Below, piece by piece: positions 1-5,789 of a stretch of DNA of 7,276 bases. Position numbers and translations under genes: made by a program. The stretch spans positions 1-7,276 of the forward strand of contig JADFPK010000087.1 of the NCBI GenBank assembly GCA_022562375.1, read 5' to 3'. The notes under the pieces were generated by a model, which was not told the origin of the DNA, did not search any database, and worked only from the letters and a program-made list of their open reading frames with translations. Position 1 is the first letter of the stretch. Each line of letters starts with the position of its first letter. This DNA is from Pseudomonadota bacterium (GTDB lineage: Bacteria; Pseudomonadota; Alphaproteobacteria; SMXQ01).

Positions 1-19
1 TCGGTTCGCAATTGCAAAA

Positions 20-58
20 CGGATCGAAGAGCATCTTCCCTATTAAGGCTCCGATCCG
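20..58. repeat. Nested inverted repeats in the leader before the PLP enzyme
   Basis: CGGATCG (20-26) is inverted as CGATCCG (52-58). Between them GAAGA (26-30) and TCTTC (34-38) form a small 5-bp hairpin with a 3-nt loop that shares base 26 with the outer arm. No coding sequence is supported in 1-203. This may be the terminator remnant or 3' region of an off-window gene, or a regulatory site, but no T-run follows. Confidence 0.3.
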
Positions 59-193
59 CAAAGCCGATCAAGTCCGATGGCATCCTAGGCTCAAAGTATA
101 GGGCATGATCATGGCGCATTGATGGCAGGATAGCGGCGCGATGGCCTATGGGCATCGGCGGCGAAATTCCTTATCCTCGGGGTTTCGTCCAAT

Positions 194-197
194 GGAG
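194..197 (+). promoter_or_regulatory. Ribosome binding site deciding the start at 204
   Basis: GGAG ends 6 nt before the ATG at 204, whereas the in-frame ATG at 141 has no comparable purine-rich site. This supports the shorter PLP-enzyme protein. Confidence 0.5.
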
Positions 198-203
198 CCC
201 GCC

Positions 204-1352
204 ATGGACCTCGACGACCTGCCGACGCCCGCCCTGGTGCTCGACCGGGGGGTGCTCACCGCCAACATCGCCCGGATGAACGAACGCATGCGCCGTCTCG
301 GCGTTCCCTTGCGGCCCCATCTCAAGACCGCCAAGTCGGCCGATGTCGCCCGCCTGGCCGTCGCCGGACATCCCGGCGGCGTCACCGTTTCGACCCTGCA
401 TGAGGCCGATTATTTCCTCGAACGCGGCTTCGCCGATATCACCTACGCCGTCGGCATCACGCCGGCGCGGCTCGACCGCGCCGCCTCCCTTCGCCGCAGG
501 GGCGCCGATCTCAAGATCATCACCGACGATATCGGCGTCGCCGGGGCGATCGCCGCCCATGGCGCGTCGTTCGCGGTGTTGATCGAGATCGACACCGGCG
601 GCGCCCGCGGCGGGGTGGCGCCGGGGGGGGACGAGCTCCTGGAGATCGCCCGGCGGCTCGACGGCGCGCCGGCGGTGACGCTTGGCGGCGTGCTGACCCA
701 CGCCGGCCATTCCTATGACTGCCGCGACGAGGCCGCCATGGCGGCGGTGGCCGAGGAAGAGCGCGCCGGCGCGGTCATGGCGGCCGAACGCCTGCGGGCG
801 ATGGGCCTCGCCTGCCCGGTGGTCAGCGTCGGCTCGACGCCGACGGCAACCTTCGCCAGGGATCTCACCGGGGTCACCGAAGCGAGGCCTGGGGTCTATA
901 TGTTCTGCGACCTGTTCCAGGCCGGGATCGGGGTGTGCGCGCCCGGCGACATCGCCCTCGGCGTGCTGGCCTCGGTGATCGGCCAGCGGCGGTCTGAGAA
1001 CCTGCTGTTGATCGACGCCGGGGCGCTGGCGCTGTCGAAGGACCGCTCGACCGCGCGACTGGCCGAGGATTGCGGCTTCGGCCTGGTCCGCGACGCCGTC
1101 ACCGGCCTCCCCCATGATGGCCTCCCCGATGATGGCCTCCCCGATGATGCCCTCAAGGTGGCGTCGGTCCATCAGGAACACGGCATCATCGGCTGCCGAT
1201 CGCCGATCCCGTTCGACAGCTTTCCAGTCGGCGCCAGGGTGCGGGTGCTGCCCAACCATGCCTGCATGACCGGGGCGGCGCACGACGCCTATCATGTGAT
1301 CGACGGCGGCACCGAGATCATCGCCCGCTGGCCGCGCTGCAACGGCTGGTGA
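204..1352 (+). CDS. DSD1-family PLP-dependent enzyme (D-threonine aldolase / D-serine dehydratase-like)
   Basis: A fold-type III PLP enzyme that probably cleaves or dehydrates D-beta-hydroxy amino acids such as D-threonine or D-serine in the cytoplasm. From the chosen start it is 382 residues, a usual length. The alanine-racemase-like N-terminal barrel (about residues 5-245) carries RPHLKTAK, whose Lys41 should be the PLP Schiff-base lysine, and the phosphate-loop-like GSTPT. The C-terminal domain carries PNHAC with His352 and Cys354, the His-x-Cys metal pair seen in eukaryotic-type D-serine dehydratases. The ATG at 204 is preferred because GGAG (194-197) lies 6 nt upstream and MDLDDLPTPALV is the family's normal beginning; ATGs at 141 and 192 would add residues unlike the family. 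Residues 301-315 are a repeated GLP(H/D)D insertion. Lys44 replaces the common THK context (TAK here). The exact substrate cannot be told from sequence. The next gene starts 93 nt downstream behind its own candidate promoter, so co-transcription is uncertain. Confidence 0.88.
   Translation: MDLDDLPTPALVLDRGVLTANIARMNERMRRLGVPLRPHLKTAKSADVARLAVAGHPGGVTVSTLHEADYFLERGFADITYAVGITPARLDRAASLRRRGADLKIITDDIGVAGAIAAHGASFAVLIEIDTGGARGGVAPGGDELLEIARRLDGAPAVTLGGVLTHAGHSYDCRDEAAMAAVAEEERAGAVMAAERLRAMGLACPVVSVGSTPTATFARDLTGVTEARPGVYMFCDLFQAGIGVCAPGDIALGVLASVIGQRRSENLLLIDAGALALSKDRSTARLAEDCGFGLVRDAVTGLPHDGLPDDGLPDDALKVASVHQEHGIIGCRSPIPFDSFPVGARVRVLPNHACMTGAAHDAYHVIDGGTEIIARWPRCNGW
1104..1148 (+). repeat. 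Three tandem 15-nt repeats inside the PLP-enzyme gene
   Basis: Three consecutive copies of GGCCTCCCC(C/G)ATGAT lie at 1104-1118, 1119-1133 and 1134-1148. Copies 2 and 3 are identical, and copy 1 differs at one base. They stay in frame and encode GLPHD-GLPDD-GLPDD, followed by ALKV. The repeat lies in a loop just before the conserved VHQEHG segment of the C-terminal domain. It looks like recent slippage expansion of a GLP-type loop already present in the gene. Confidence 0.95.
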
Positions 1353-1378
1353 GGGTGGCATTGGCGGTGAATGAGTGC

Positions 1379-1408
1379 TGGACAAAACGGCGCCAAGACA
1401 CATTTAAT
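1379..1408 (+). promoter_or_regulatory. Candidate sigma70 promoter for the NifU/radical SAM/ATP-grasp unit
   Basis: TGGACA (1379-1384, 5 of 6 to TTGACA) and TTTAAT (1403-1408, 5 of 6 to TATAAT) are separated by 18 nt in an otherwise GC-rich gap between the PLP enzyme and the NifU-like gene. The position, about 38 nt before the NifU start, is sensible. It is a visual match only, with no mapped transcript start. Confidence 0.4.
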
Positions 1409-1429
1409 GAAGAACCCCCAGCGCCTTAC

Positions 1430-1436
1430 GGAGGAG
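1430..1436 (+). promoter_or_regulatory. Strong ribosome binding site of the NifU-like gene
   Basis: GGAGGAG lies 9 nt before the ATG at 1446. It fixes that start, and the encoded MFIQTEAT is the classic beginning of Nfu proteins. Confidence 0.65.
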
Positions 1437-1445
1437 TCTTGAGCG

Positions 1446-2297
1446 ATGTTCATCCAGACCGAGGCAACGTCCGATACAGGGACGGTGAAGTTTCTACCCG
1501 GCAAGCCGGTGATGCCGTCGGGAACGGCCGATTTCGCCGATTTGGAGTCCTCCGCCGCTTCGCCGCTGGCCCGGCGTCTGTTCGCCATCGATGGGGTGAC
1601 CCGGGTGGCGCTCGACGCCGAGGCGATAACGGTGGCGATAAGCGACGCGGAGGACTGGCAGGTCCTCAAGCCCGCCATTCTCGGCGCCATCATGGAGCAT
1701 TACGTCACCGGGGATGCCGTCATCGACGGCGCCGGGCAGGAGCCGGGAGGCAATGGCGCCGATGAGGAAGAGGACGAGATCAGCGCCCAGATCAGGGACC
1801 TCATCGACACCCGCATCCGCCCGGCGGTGGCCCAGAACGGCGGCGACGTCATCTTCCACGGCTTCGAGGACGGCCTCGTCAGCCTCGAGATGGTGGGCGG
1901 CGGTTGGGCCGCGCGCGGCGGTATCGAGAACATGCTGCGCCATTACGTCCCCGAGGTCACCGGTATCAAGGACTACCTCGATGCCAGTTCCAAGCCCGGG
2001 CTGAACACCCCCGAGGCGCAGGCGATCCTGCAGGTGCTGGATGAACGCATCAATCCGTCCGTGGCCTCCCACGGCGGCCACATTTCCCTCGTCGACGTCC
2101 AGGACGACACCGTCTATATCCGCCTCGAGGGCGGCTGTCAGGGCTGCGGCATGGCGGACGTCACCCTCAAGCAGGGCATCGAGGTGGAGATCAAACGGGC
2201 GGTGCCCAAGATCACCACCGTGCTCGATACCACCGACCATGCCGGCGGTGCCAATCCCTACTATGAGCCGGGCAAGGGCGGCATGAGCCCGGTCTAG
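1446..2297 (+). CDS. Nfu/NifU-like Fe-S scaffold protein with two NifU domains, the first degenerate
   Basis: Probably a cytosolic iron-sulfur cluster carrier or scaffold. The 283 residues divide into three parts. Residues 1-95 are an Nfu N-terminal domain (MFIQTEAT, VKFLPGKPV). Residues 112-180 are a first NifU C-terminal-type domain. Residues 189-270 are a second one, ending in the DHAGGANPYY signature of NfuA/NifU-like proteins. Alphaproteobacterial Nfu is usually about 185 residues with a single CxxC domain. Here the first domain keeps RPAVAQNGGD and GIENMLRHYVPEV but has lost the CxxC loop: GGGWAARG stands where about GACSGCPSSTATLK is expected, a loss of roughly seven residues. The second domain has CQGC (Cys231, Cys234), so the cluster-binding pair (bridging a dimer in known Nfu) sits only there. 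An acidic linker (about 105-112, EEEDE) joins the parts. The gene lies 63 nt upstream of the radical SAM gene, so a role in supplying that enzyme's clusters is a reasonable inference. Confidence 0.9.
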   Translation: MFIQTEATSDTGTVKFLPGKPVMPSGTADFADLESSAASPLARRLFAIDGVTRVALDAEAITVAISDAEDWQVLKPAILGAIMEHYVTGDAVIDGAGQEPGGNGADEEEDEISAQIRDLIDTRIRPAVAQNGGDVIFHGFEDGLVSLEMVGGGWAARGGIENMLRHYVPEVTGIKDYLDASSKPGLNTPEAQAILQVLDERINPSVASHGGHISLVDVQDDTVYIRLEGGCQGCGMADVTLKQGIEVEIKRAVPKITTVLDTTDHAGGANPYYEPGKGGMSPV

Positions 2298-2360
2298 CTC
2301 CGCCACCGCCCGCGTGATCCGGCCGGGCTTCGCCGCCATCGCCTACGGAAACATGCGCGG

Positions 2361-3776
2361 ATGAAGGTTGTTCTCCTCTCGACCTACGAACTTGGCCATC
2401 AGCCCTTTGGGCTGGCGTCGCCCGCCGCCTGGCTCGGCGAGGCCGGCGCGCACGTCCGGTGCATCGACCTCGCCGTCGAAGGGCTGGATGAGGACGCGGT
2501 CAGGGAAGCGCGGCTGATCGCGGTCTATTTGCCGATGCACACGGCGACGCGCATCGCCGCCACCCTCATGCCCCGGCTTAAGGCTCTCAACCGGGAGGCC
2601 CATCTCTGTTTCTACGGCCTCTATGCGCCGCTGAACGAGGCCTATCTCCGCCGACTCGGCGCCGGCACCATCCTCGGCGGTGAGTTCGAAACCGGGCTGT
2701 TGAGCCTCTATCGGCGCCTTGCCGCCAACGGCGCCGGGCCCGCCGGGAGCCAGAGCGAGCCCTTGATTCACCTCGCCAATCAGCGCTTCCGCGTGCCCGA
2801 CCGCGGCGGAATGCCGGAACTTTCAAGCTACGCCTATCTCGATCTCGGGAATGGGGAGAGCCGCGTCGCCGGCTATACCGAGGCGAGCCGCGGCTGCAAG
2901 CATCTCTGCCGGCACTGTCCCGTGGTGCCGGTCTATGGCGGGCGCTTCCATATCGTCCAGCGAGACATCGTCATCGAGGACATCCGCCGGCAGGTCGCCG
3001 CCGGGGCGCGCCACATAACCTTCGGCGATCCCGATTTCTTCAACGGCATCGGCCATGCCCTCAAGCTGGTCGAGGCCTTCCACCAGGCATTCCCCGATCT
3101 CACCTTCGATGCGACCATCAAGGTGGAACACCTGTTGGAGCATCGCCAACACCTCGCGACCCTGGCCGCGACCGGCTGCCTGTTCGTCACCACGGCGGTG
3201 GAATCGATCGACGATCGCGTGCTCGAGCTGCTGGAGAAGGACCACACGCGGGACGACTTCATCCGCGCCGTGGCGCTTGCCCGTGAAGCCGGGCTGACGC
3301 TGTCGCCGACATTCATCCCGTTTTTGCCGTGGACGACGCTGGCCGGTTATATCGATCTGCTGGAGCTTCTGGCGGCGCTCGATCTGATCGCTTACGTGGC
3401 GCCGATACAACTCGCCATCCGCCTCCTGGTGACGGAGCGGTCGCGCCTGCTCGAGATCCCGGAACTCAAGGCCCGGATCGGCGATTTCGACGCCGCCCTC
3501 CTGAGCTACCGCTGGGATCATGCCGATCCCAGGGTCGATTCGCTGCAACGGCGGGTGCAGAAGATCGTCGAGAAGGGCGAGGCGGACGGCGAGGGGCGGG
3601 CGCAAATCTTCGCCAGCATCTGGCGCGCCGCCGCCGACGCCGCCGACGCCGCGGACCTGCCCGGCCGCGCGCCGCCCCTGTCCTTGAACGGGGAAAGCGA
3701 GACGCCGGTGCCGTGCCTGAGCGAGCCCTGGTATTGCTGTGCCGAGCCGACCACGGACCAGTTGGCCGGCGTCTGA
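2361..3776 (+). CDS. CCAEP-tail radical SAM protein (cysteine form of the CUAEP/CCAEP family)
   Basis: A 471-residue radical SAM enzyme of unknown reaction. Residues 1-125 form a Rossmann-like region resembling the B12-binding domain of B12-dependent radical SAM proteins (MKVVLLSTYELG, ending LGGEFE), but I see no DxHxxG, so base-off His-ligated cobalamin is not supported. Residues about 168-360 are the radical SAM barrel. Cys179, Cys183 and Cys186 in GCKHLCRHC give the CxxxCxxC motif for the [4Fe-4S] cluster that cleaves S-adenosylmethionine, followed by ITFGDPDFF, a typical second-strand motif. There is no obvious SPASM cluster. An Ala/Asp repeat (about 422-432) leads to the tail WYCCAEP, with Cys459-Cys460 encoded TGC-TGT at 3735-3740. 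As I recall the family, many members have selenocysteine (TGA) at the second position. The ATG at 2361 has only a weak upstream GGA, but MKVVLLST is the natural first strand. It sits between the NifU-like and ATP-grasp genes (gaps 63 and 38 nt). Substrate and product are unknown. Confidence 0.88.
   Translation: MKVVLLSTYELGHQPFGLASPAAWLGEAGAHVRCIDLAVEGLDEDAVREARLIAVYLPMHTATRIAATLMPRLKALNREAHLCFYGLYAPLNEAYLRRLGAGTILGGEFETGLLSLYRRLAANGAGPAGSQSEPLIHLANQRFRVPDRGGMPELSSYAYLDLGNGESRVAGYTEASRGCKHLCRHCPVVPVYGGRFHIVQRDIVIEDIRRQVAAGARHITFGDPDFFNGIGHALKLVEAFHQAFPDLTFDATIKVEHLLEHRQHLATLAATGCLFVTTAVESIDDRVLELLEKDHTRDDFIRAVALAREAGLTLSPTFIPFLPWTTLAGYIDLLELLAALDLIAYVAPIQLAIRLLVTERSRLLEIPELKARIGDFDAALLSYRWDHADPRVDSLQRRVQKIVEKGEADGEGRAQIFASIWRAAADAADAADLPGRAPPLSLNGESETPVPCLSEPWYCCAEPTTDQLAGV
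3741..3770 (+). other. Stem-loop immediately after the tail Cys460 codon
   Basis: Bases 3741-3751 pair with 3761-3770: ten base pairs, one G-U wobble, one bulged A at 3745, and a 9-nt loop (3752-3760). The stem starts on the base right after TGT 3738-3740, the codon that is TGA in selenocysteine relatives. It ends 3 nt before the TGA stop (3774-3776). It could be a relic of a SECIS element, or simply a chance stem in GC-rich DNA. No T-run follows, so it is not an intrinsic terminator. Confidence 0.35.
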
Positions 3777-3800
3777 AACCCGCCGTCTTTCGCCCATGAC

Positions 3801-3807
3801 AGGGAAG
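3801..3807 (+). promoter_or_regulatory. Ribosome binding site of the ATP-grasp gene
   Basis: AGGGAAG lies 7 nt before the ATG at 3815 and supports that start. Confidence 0.55.
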
Positions 3808-3814
3808 ATTTTCC

Positions 3815-5068
3815 ATGGCTAGCGATGGCGGCGTGCGGCGATTGTTGCTGCTGGTGCCGACGACGTCCTATCGCGTCGCCGATTTCCTTGACGCCGCCCA
3901 TTCCCTTGGGGTCGAGGTCGCCGTCGGCTCCAACCAACGCCAGGTGCTGGAAGAGTTTGCCGACGGGCGGACCGTCACCCTCGACTTCCACGATCTGGAG
4001 AAGGGCGTCGGCCAGATCGTCGCCTATGCGGACGAATATCCCCTCAAGGCCATCGTCGCGGTCGACGAGGAAGTGACGGTGCTGGCGGCCAAGGCGTCCG
4101 AGGCCCTCGGCCTGCCCCACAATGCGCCGGACGCGGTGGCGGCGGCGGGCAACAAATACCGCATGAGGACACGTCTCGCCAACTCAGGCCTGGCGTCGCC
4201 CGAGTTCAGGCTGCTCTCGACCGGCGACGACGCGGCGCGCGCGGCGCGGGAGTGCTTCTACCCCTGTGTGCTGAAGCCCCTGGCGCTGTCGGCGAGCCGC
4301 GGCGTGATCCGGGTCGACGACGCGCAAGCCTTCGTCGCCGCCTTCCGTCGCATCGTCAGGATCCTCGAGCAACCCGATGCCGGCGCCGGCGGCGACGCCG
4401 CCCGCCATATCCTGGCCGAGGGCTATATAGCGGGCACCGAAGTGGCGCTCGAGGGGTTGCTGCGGGCAGGGCGCCTGACGCCCCTCGCCCTCTTCGACAA
4501 GCCCGACCCCATGGAGGGCCCGTACTTCGAGGAAACGATCTATCTCACGCCCTCGCGCCTTCCCGCCGACATCCAGGACGCCATCACCAAAGCCACCCAA
4601 AGGGCCGCCGCCGCGCTTGGCCTCGAGGACGGGCCGATCCATGCCGAGATGCGAATCGTCGATGGCGTGCCCTGGGTGGTGGAGATCGCCGCCCGTTCGA
4701 TCGGCGGGCTGTGCTCGCGTATCCTGCGCTTCGGCGCCGGCGTGACGCTCGAGGAACTCATCCTCAGCCACGCTCTCGGCCTGCCGGTGCCCTCGATCGA
4801 GCGCGAAGGACGGGCCGCCGGGGTGATGATGATTCCGGTGCCAAGGGCCGGCAAGCTGCGTGAGGTGAGGGGGCTCGATGCGGCCCGCGCCGTCGCCGGC
4901 ATCGAGGAGGTGACGATCAGCATTGCCATCGGAGGGGAACTCGTGCCGCTTCCCGAAGGCTATAAATATCTCGGTTTCATCTTCGCCAAGGCCGAAACCC
5001 CCGAAGCCGCCGAGCAGGCCCTGCGCCAGGCCCATGGCGCGCTCCTTTTCGACATCGGGCCGCTATAG
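3815..5068 (+). CDS. ATP-grasp domain protein, carboxylate-amine/thiol ligase-like
   Basis: Likely a cytoplasmic ligase that activates a carboxylate as acyl-phosphate with ATP and joins it to an amine or other nucleophile; neither substrate can be read from the sequence. The 417 residues hold three parts. About 1-105 is an N-terminal pre-ATP-grasp region (RLLLLVPTTSYR). About 112-320 is the ATP-grasp fold: NKYRMR with Lys114, VLKPL with Lys154, SRGV after it, AEGYIAGTEVALEG with Glu202 and Glu209, HAEMR with Glu278, and VVEIAARSIGGLCSR with Glu290. About 330-417 is a C-terminal domain like that of L-amino-acid ligases (VMMIPVPRAGKL, YLGFIFAKAETPEAAEQAL). The common metal-binding Asn of E-I-N-P-R is Ala292 here, which may be typical of the EIAAR(S/P)IGGLC subgroup. 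The gene follows the radical SAM gene by 38 nt, with its own good ribosome binding site, so the two probably act in one pathway. Confidence 0.87.
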   Translation: MASDGGVRRLLLLVPTTSYRVADFLDAAHSLGVEVAVGSNQRQVLEEFADGRTVTLDFHDLEKGVGQIVAYADEYPLKAIVAVDEEVTVLAAKASEALGLPHNAPDAVAAAGNKYRMRTRLANSGLASPEFRLLSTGDDAARAARECFYPCVLKPLALSASRGVIRVDDAQAFVAAFRRIVRILEQPDAGAGGDAARHILAEGYIAGTEVALEGLLRAGRLTPLALFDKPDPMEGPYFEETIYLTPSRLPADIQDAITKATQRAAAALGLEDGPIHAEMRIVDGVPWVVEIAARSIGGLCSRILRFGAGVTLEELILSHALGLPVPSIEREGRAAGVMMIPVPRAGKLREVRGLDAARAVAGIEEVTISIAIGGELVPLPEGYKYLGFIFAKAETPEAAEQALRQAHGALLFDIGPL

Positions 5069-5154
5069 GAATCCGGTGGCAATGGACTAATATGACGTTG
5101 CCGGGCGTTCCTGCCGGCGGCCGTGGCCGAGGGAAGATGCGCGGGGATGTACAG

Positions 5155-5163
5155 AGGAAGAGG
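5155..5163 (+). promoter_or_regulatory. Ribosome binding site deciding the cytochrome start at 5171
   Basis: AGGAAGAGG lies 7 nt before the ATG at 5171. It favours that start over an in-frame GTG at 5123, which would put 16 extra residues before the signal peptide. Confidence 0.6.
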
Positions 5164-5170
5164 CGTTGCC

Positions 5171-5773
5171 ATGACGATACGGTCTTCACGCGCGGTCGGT
5201 TTGCGGCCGGTCTTCAAGGCCTTGGCGGTCCTTTCGGGCGCCGTGTTTCTCGGCGCCGCGCTCACCGTCCAGGCGCTTGCCCATGACGGCCCGGCCGACG
5301 CCAAGCCGCCGGCGGCGAAGCAGAGCCCGGCAAAAAAGGACAAGGCGCACAAGCCGGCTAATGTGCGCCTGGCGATGCCGATGATGAACGCCGAGCGCGG
5401 CATGTCTCTCTTCGCCTCCAAGGGCTGCGTCGCCTGTCACGCGGTCAACGGCATCGGCGGGCACGACGCCACGAACCTCGACGCCCATTCCATGGAACAT
5501 GTGATGAACCCGTTCGACTTCGTCGCCAAGATGTGGAAGATGGCGCCGGCGATGATCTACGCCCAGCAAGAGGTCTACGGCGATCAGATCCTGTTCACCG
5601 GCGAGGAGATCGCCGACATCATCGCCTTCGTCCACGACGACGAGCAGCAGCACAAATTCACCGCCGCCATGATCCCGCCCAAGATCGTGAAATCAATGGG
5701 CCATGTCCATGCCCCCAAGCCGGCGCATCAGGAAGAACTGGGCCACAAGCCGGGGAGGTCGCGCCCTCGCTGA
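5171..5773 (+). CDS. Secreted single-haem c-type cytochrome
   Basis: A periplasmic electron carrier or electron-transfer subunit of 200 residues. Residues 1-37 are a Sec signal peptide: basic start with several Arg, hydrophobic core LAVLSGAVFLGAAL, and likely cleavage after VQALA. A Pro/Ala/Lys-rich linker (about 41-63) could act as a spacer or flexible tether. The class I haem domain spans about 73-165, with GMSLFASKGCVACHAVNG; Cys86, Cys89 and His90 attach and ligate the haem. The sixth ligand is probably one of the methionines in the MWKMAPAM stretch (121-128), and EIADIIAFVHD is the usual C-terminal helix. The last 35 residues are His/Met/Lys-containing (MGHVHAPKPAHQEELGHKPG), which may bind metal. 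It begins 102 nt after the ATP-grasp gene on the same strand, and I see no convincing promoter or terminator in the gap, so read-through is possible. Its stop is 16 nt from the convergent hemerythrin gene. The electron partner is unknown. Confidence 0.88.
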   Translation: MTIRSSRAVGLRPVFKALAVLSGAVFLGAALTVQALAHDGPADAKPPAAKQSPAKKDKAHKPANVRLAMPMMNAERGMSLFASKGCVACHAVNGIGGHDATNLDAHSMEHVMNPFDFVAKMWKMAPAMIYAQQEVYGDQILFTGEEIADIIAFVHDDEQQHKFTAAMIPPKIVKSMGHVHAPKPAHQEELGHKPGRSRPR

Positions 5774-5789
5774 ACACTCGGACAGGCTC

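Noticed and set aside
171..1403. Long minus-strand open frame antisense to the PLP enzyme (410 residues)
   Set aside because: It is a GC-rich shadow: Arg/Gly/His-rich, without domains or a ribosome binding site, while the plus-strand frame is a clear enzyme.
2353..2364. Three-codon upstream frame overlapping the radical SAM start (ATG CGC GGA TGA)
   Set aside because: Too short to claim translation coupling, and no good ribosome binding site sets it apart from chance.
3630..3656. Repeated GCC-GCC-GAC units in the radical SAM gene
   Set aside because: They encode three short Ala-Ala-Asp units in a linker before the tail; simple low-complexity sequence with no evidence of function.
3774..3776. 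Final TGA of the radical SAM gene as a possible selenocysteine codon
   Set aside because: The conserved tail position is already filled by Cys460 (TGT), and the TGA falls at the expected family end, so it is read as a stop.
5099..5119. TGCCGG/CCGGCG stem after the ATP-grasp gene as a terminator
   Set aside because: It is a short stem without a following T-tract in GC-rich DNA, so termination is not supported.
5092..5286. Small plus-strand frame (64 residues) before and into the cytochrome, considered as a precursor peptide
   Set aside because: It lacks a ribosome binding site, is Arg/Gly-rich like other GC shadows, and mostly overlaps the cytochrome signal-peptide region in another frame.
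5774..5789. Bidirectional terminator between the convergent cytochrome and hemerythrin genes
   Set aside because: The gap is only 16 nt and contains no stem with a T-run.
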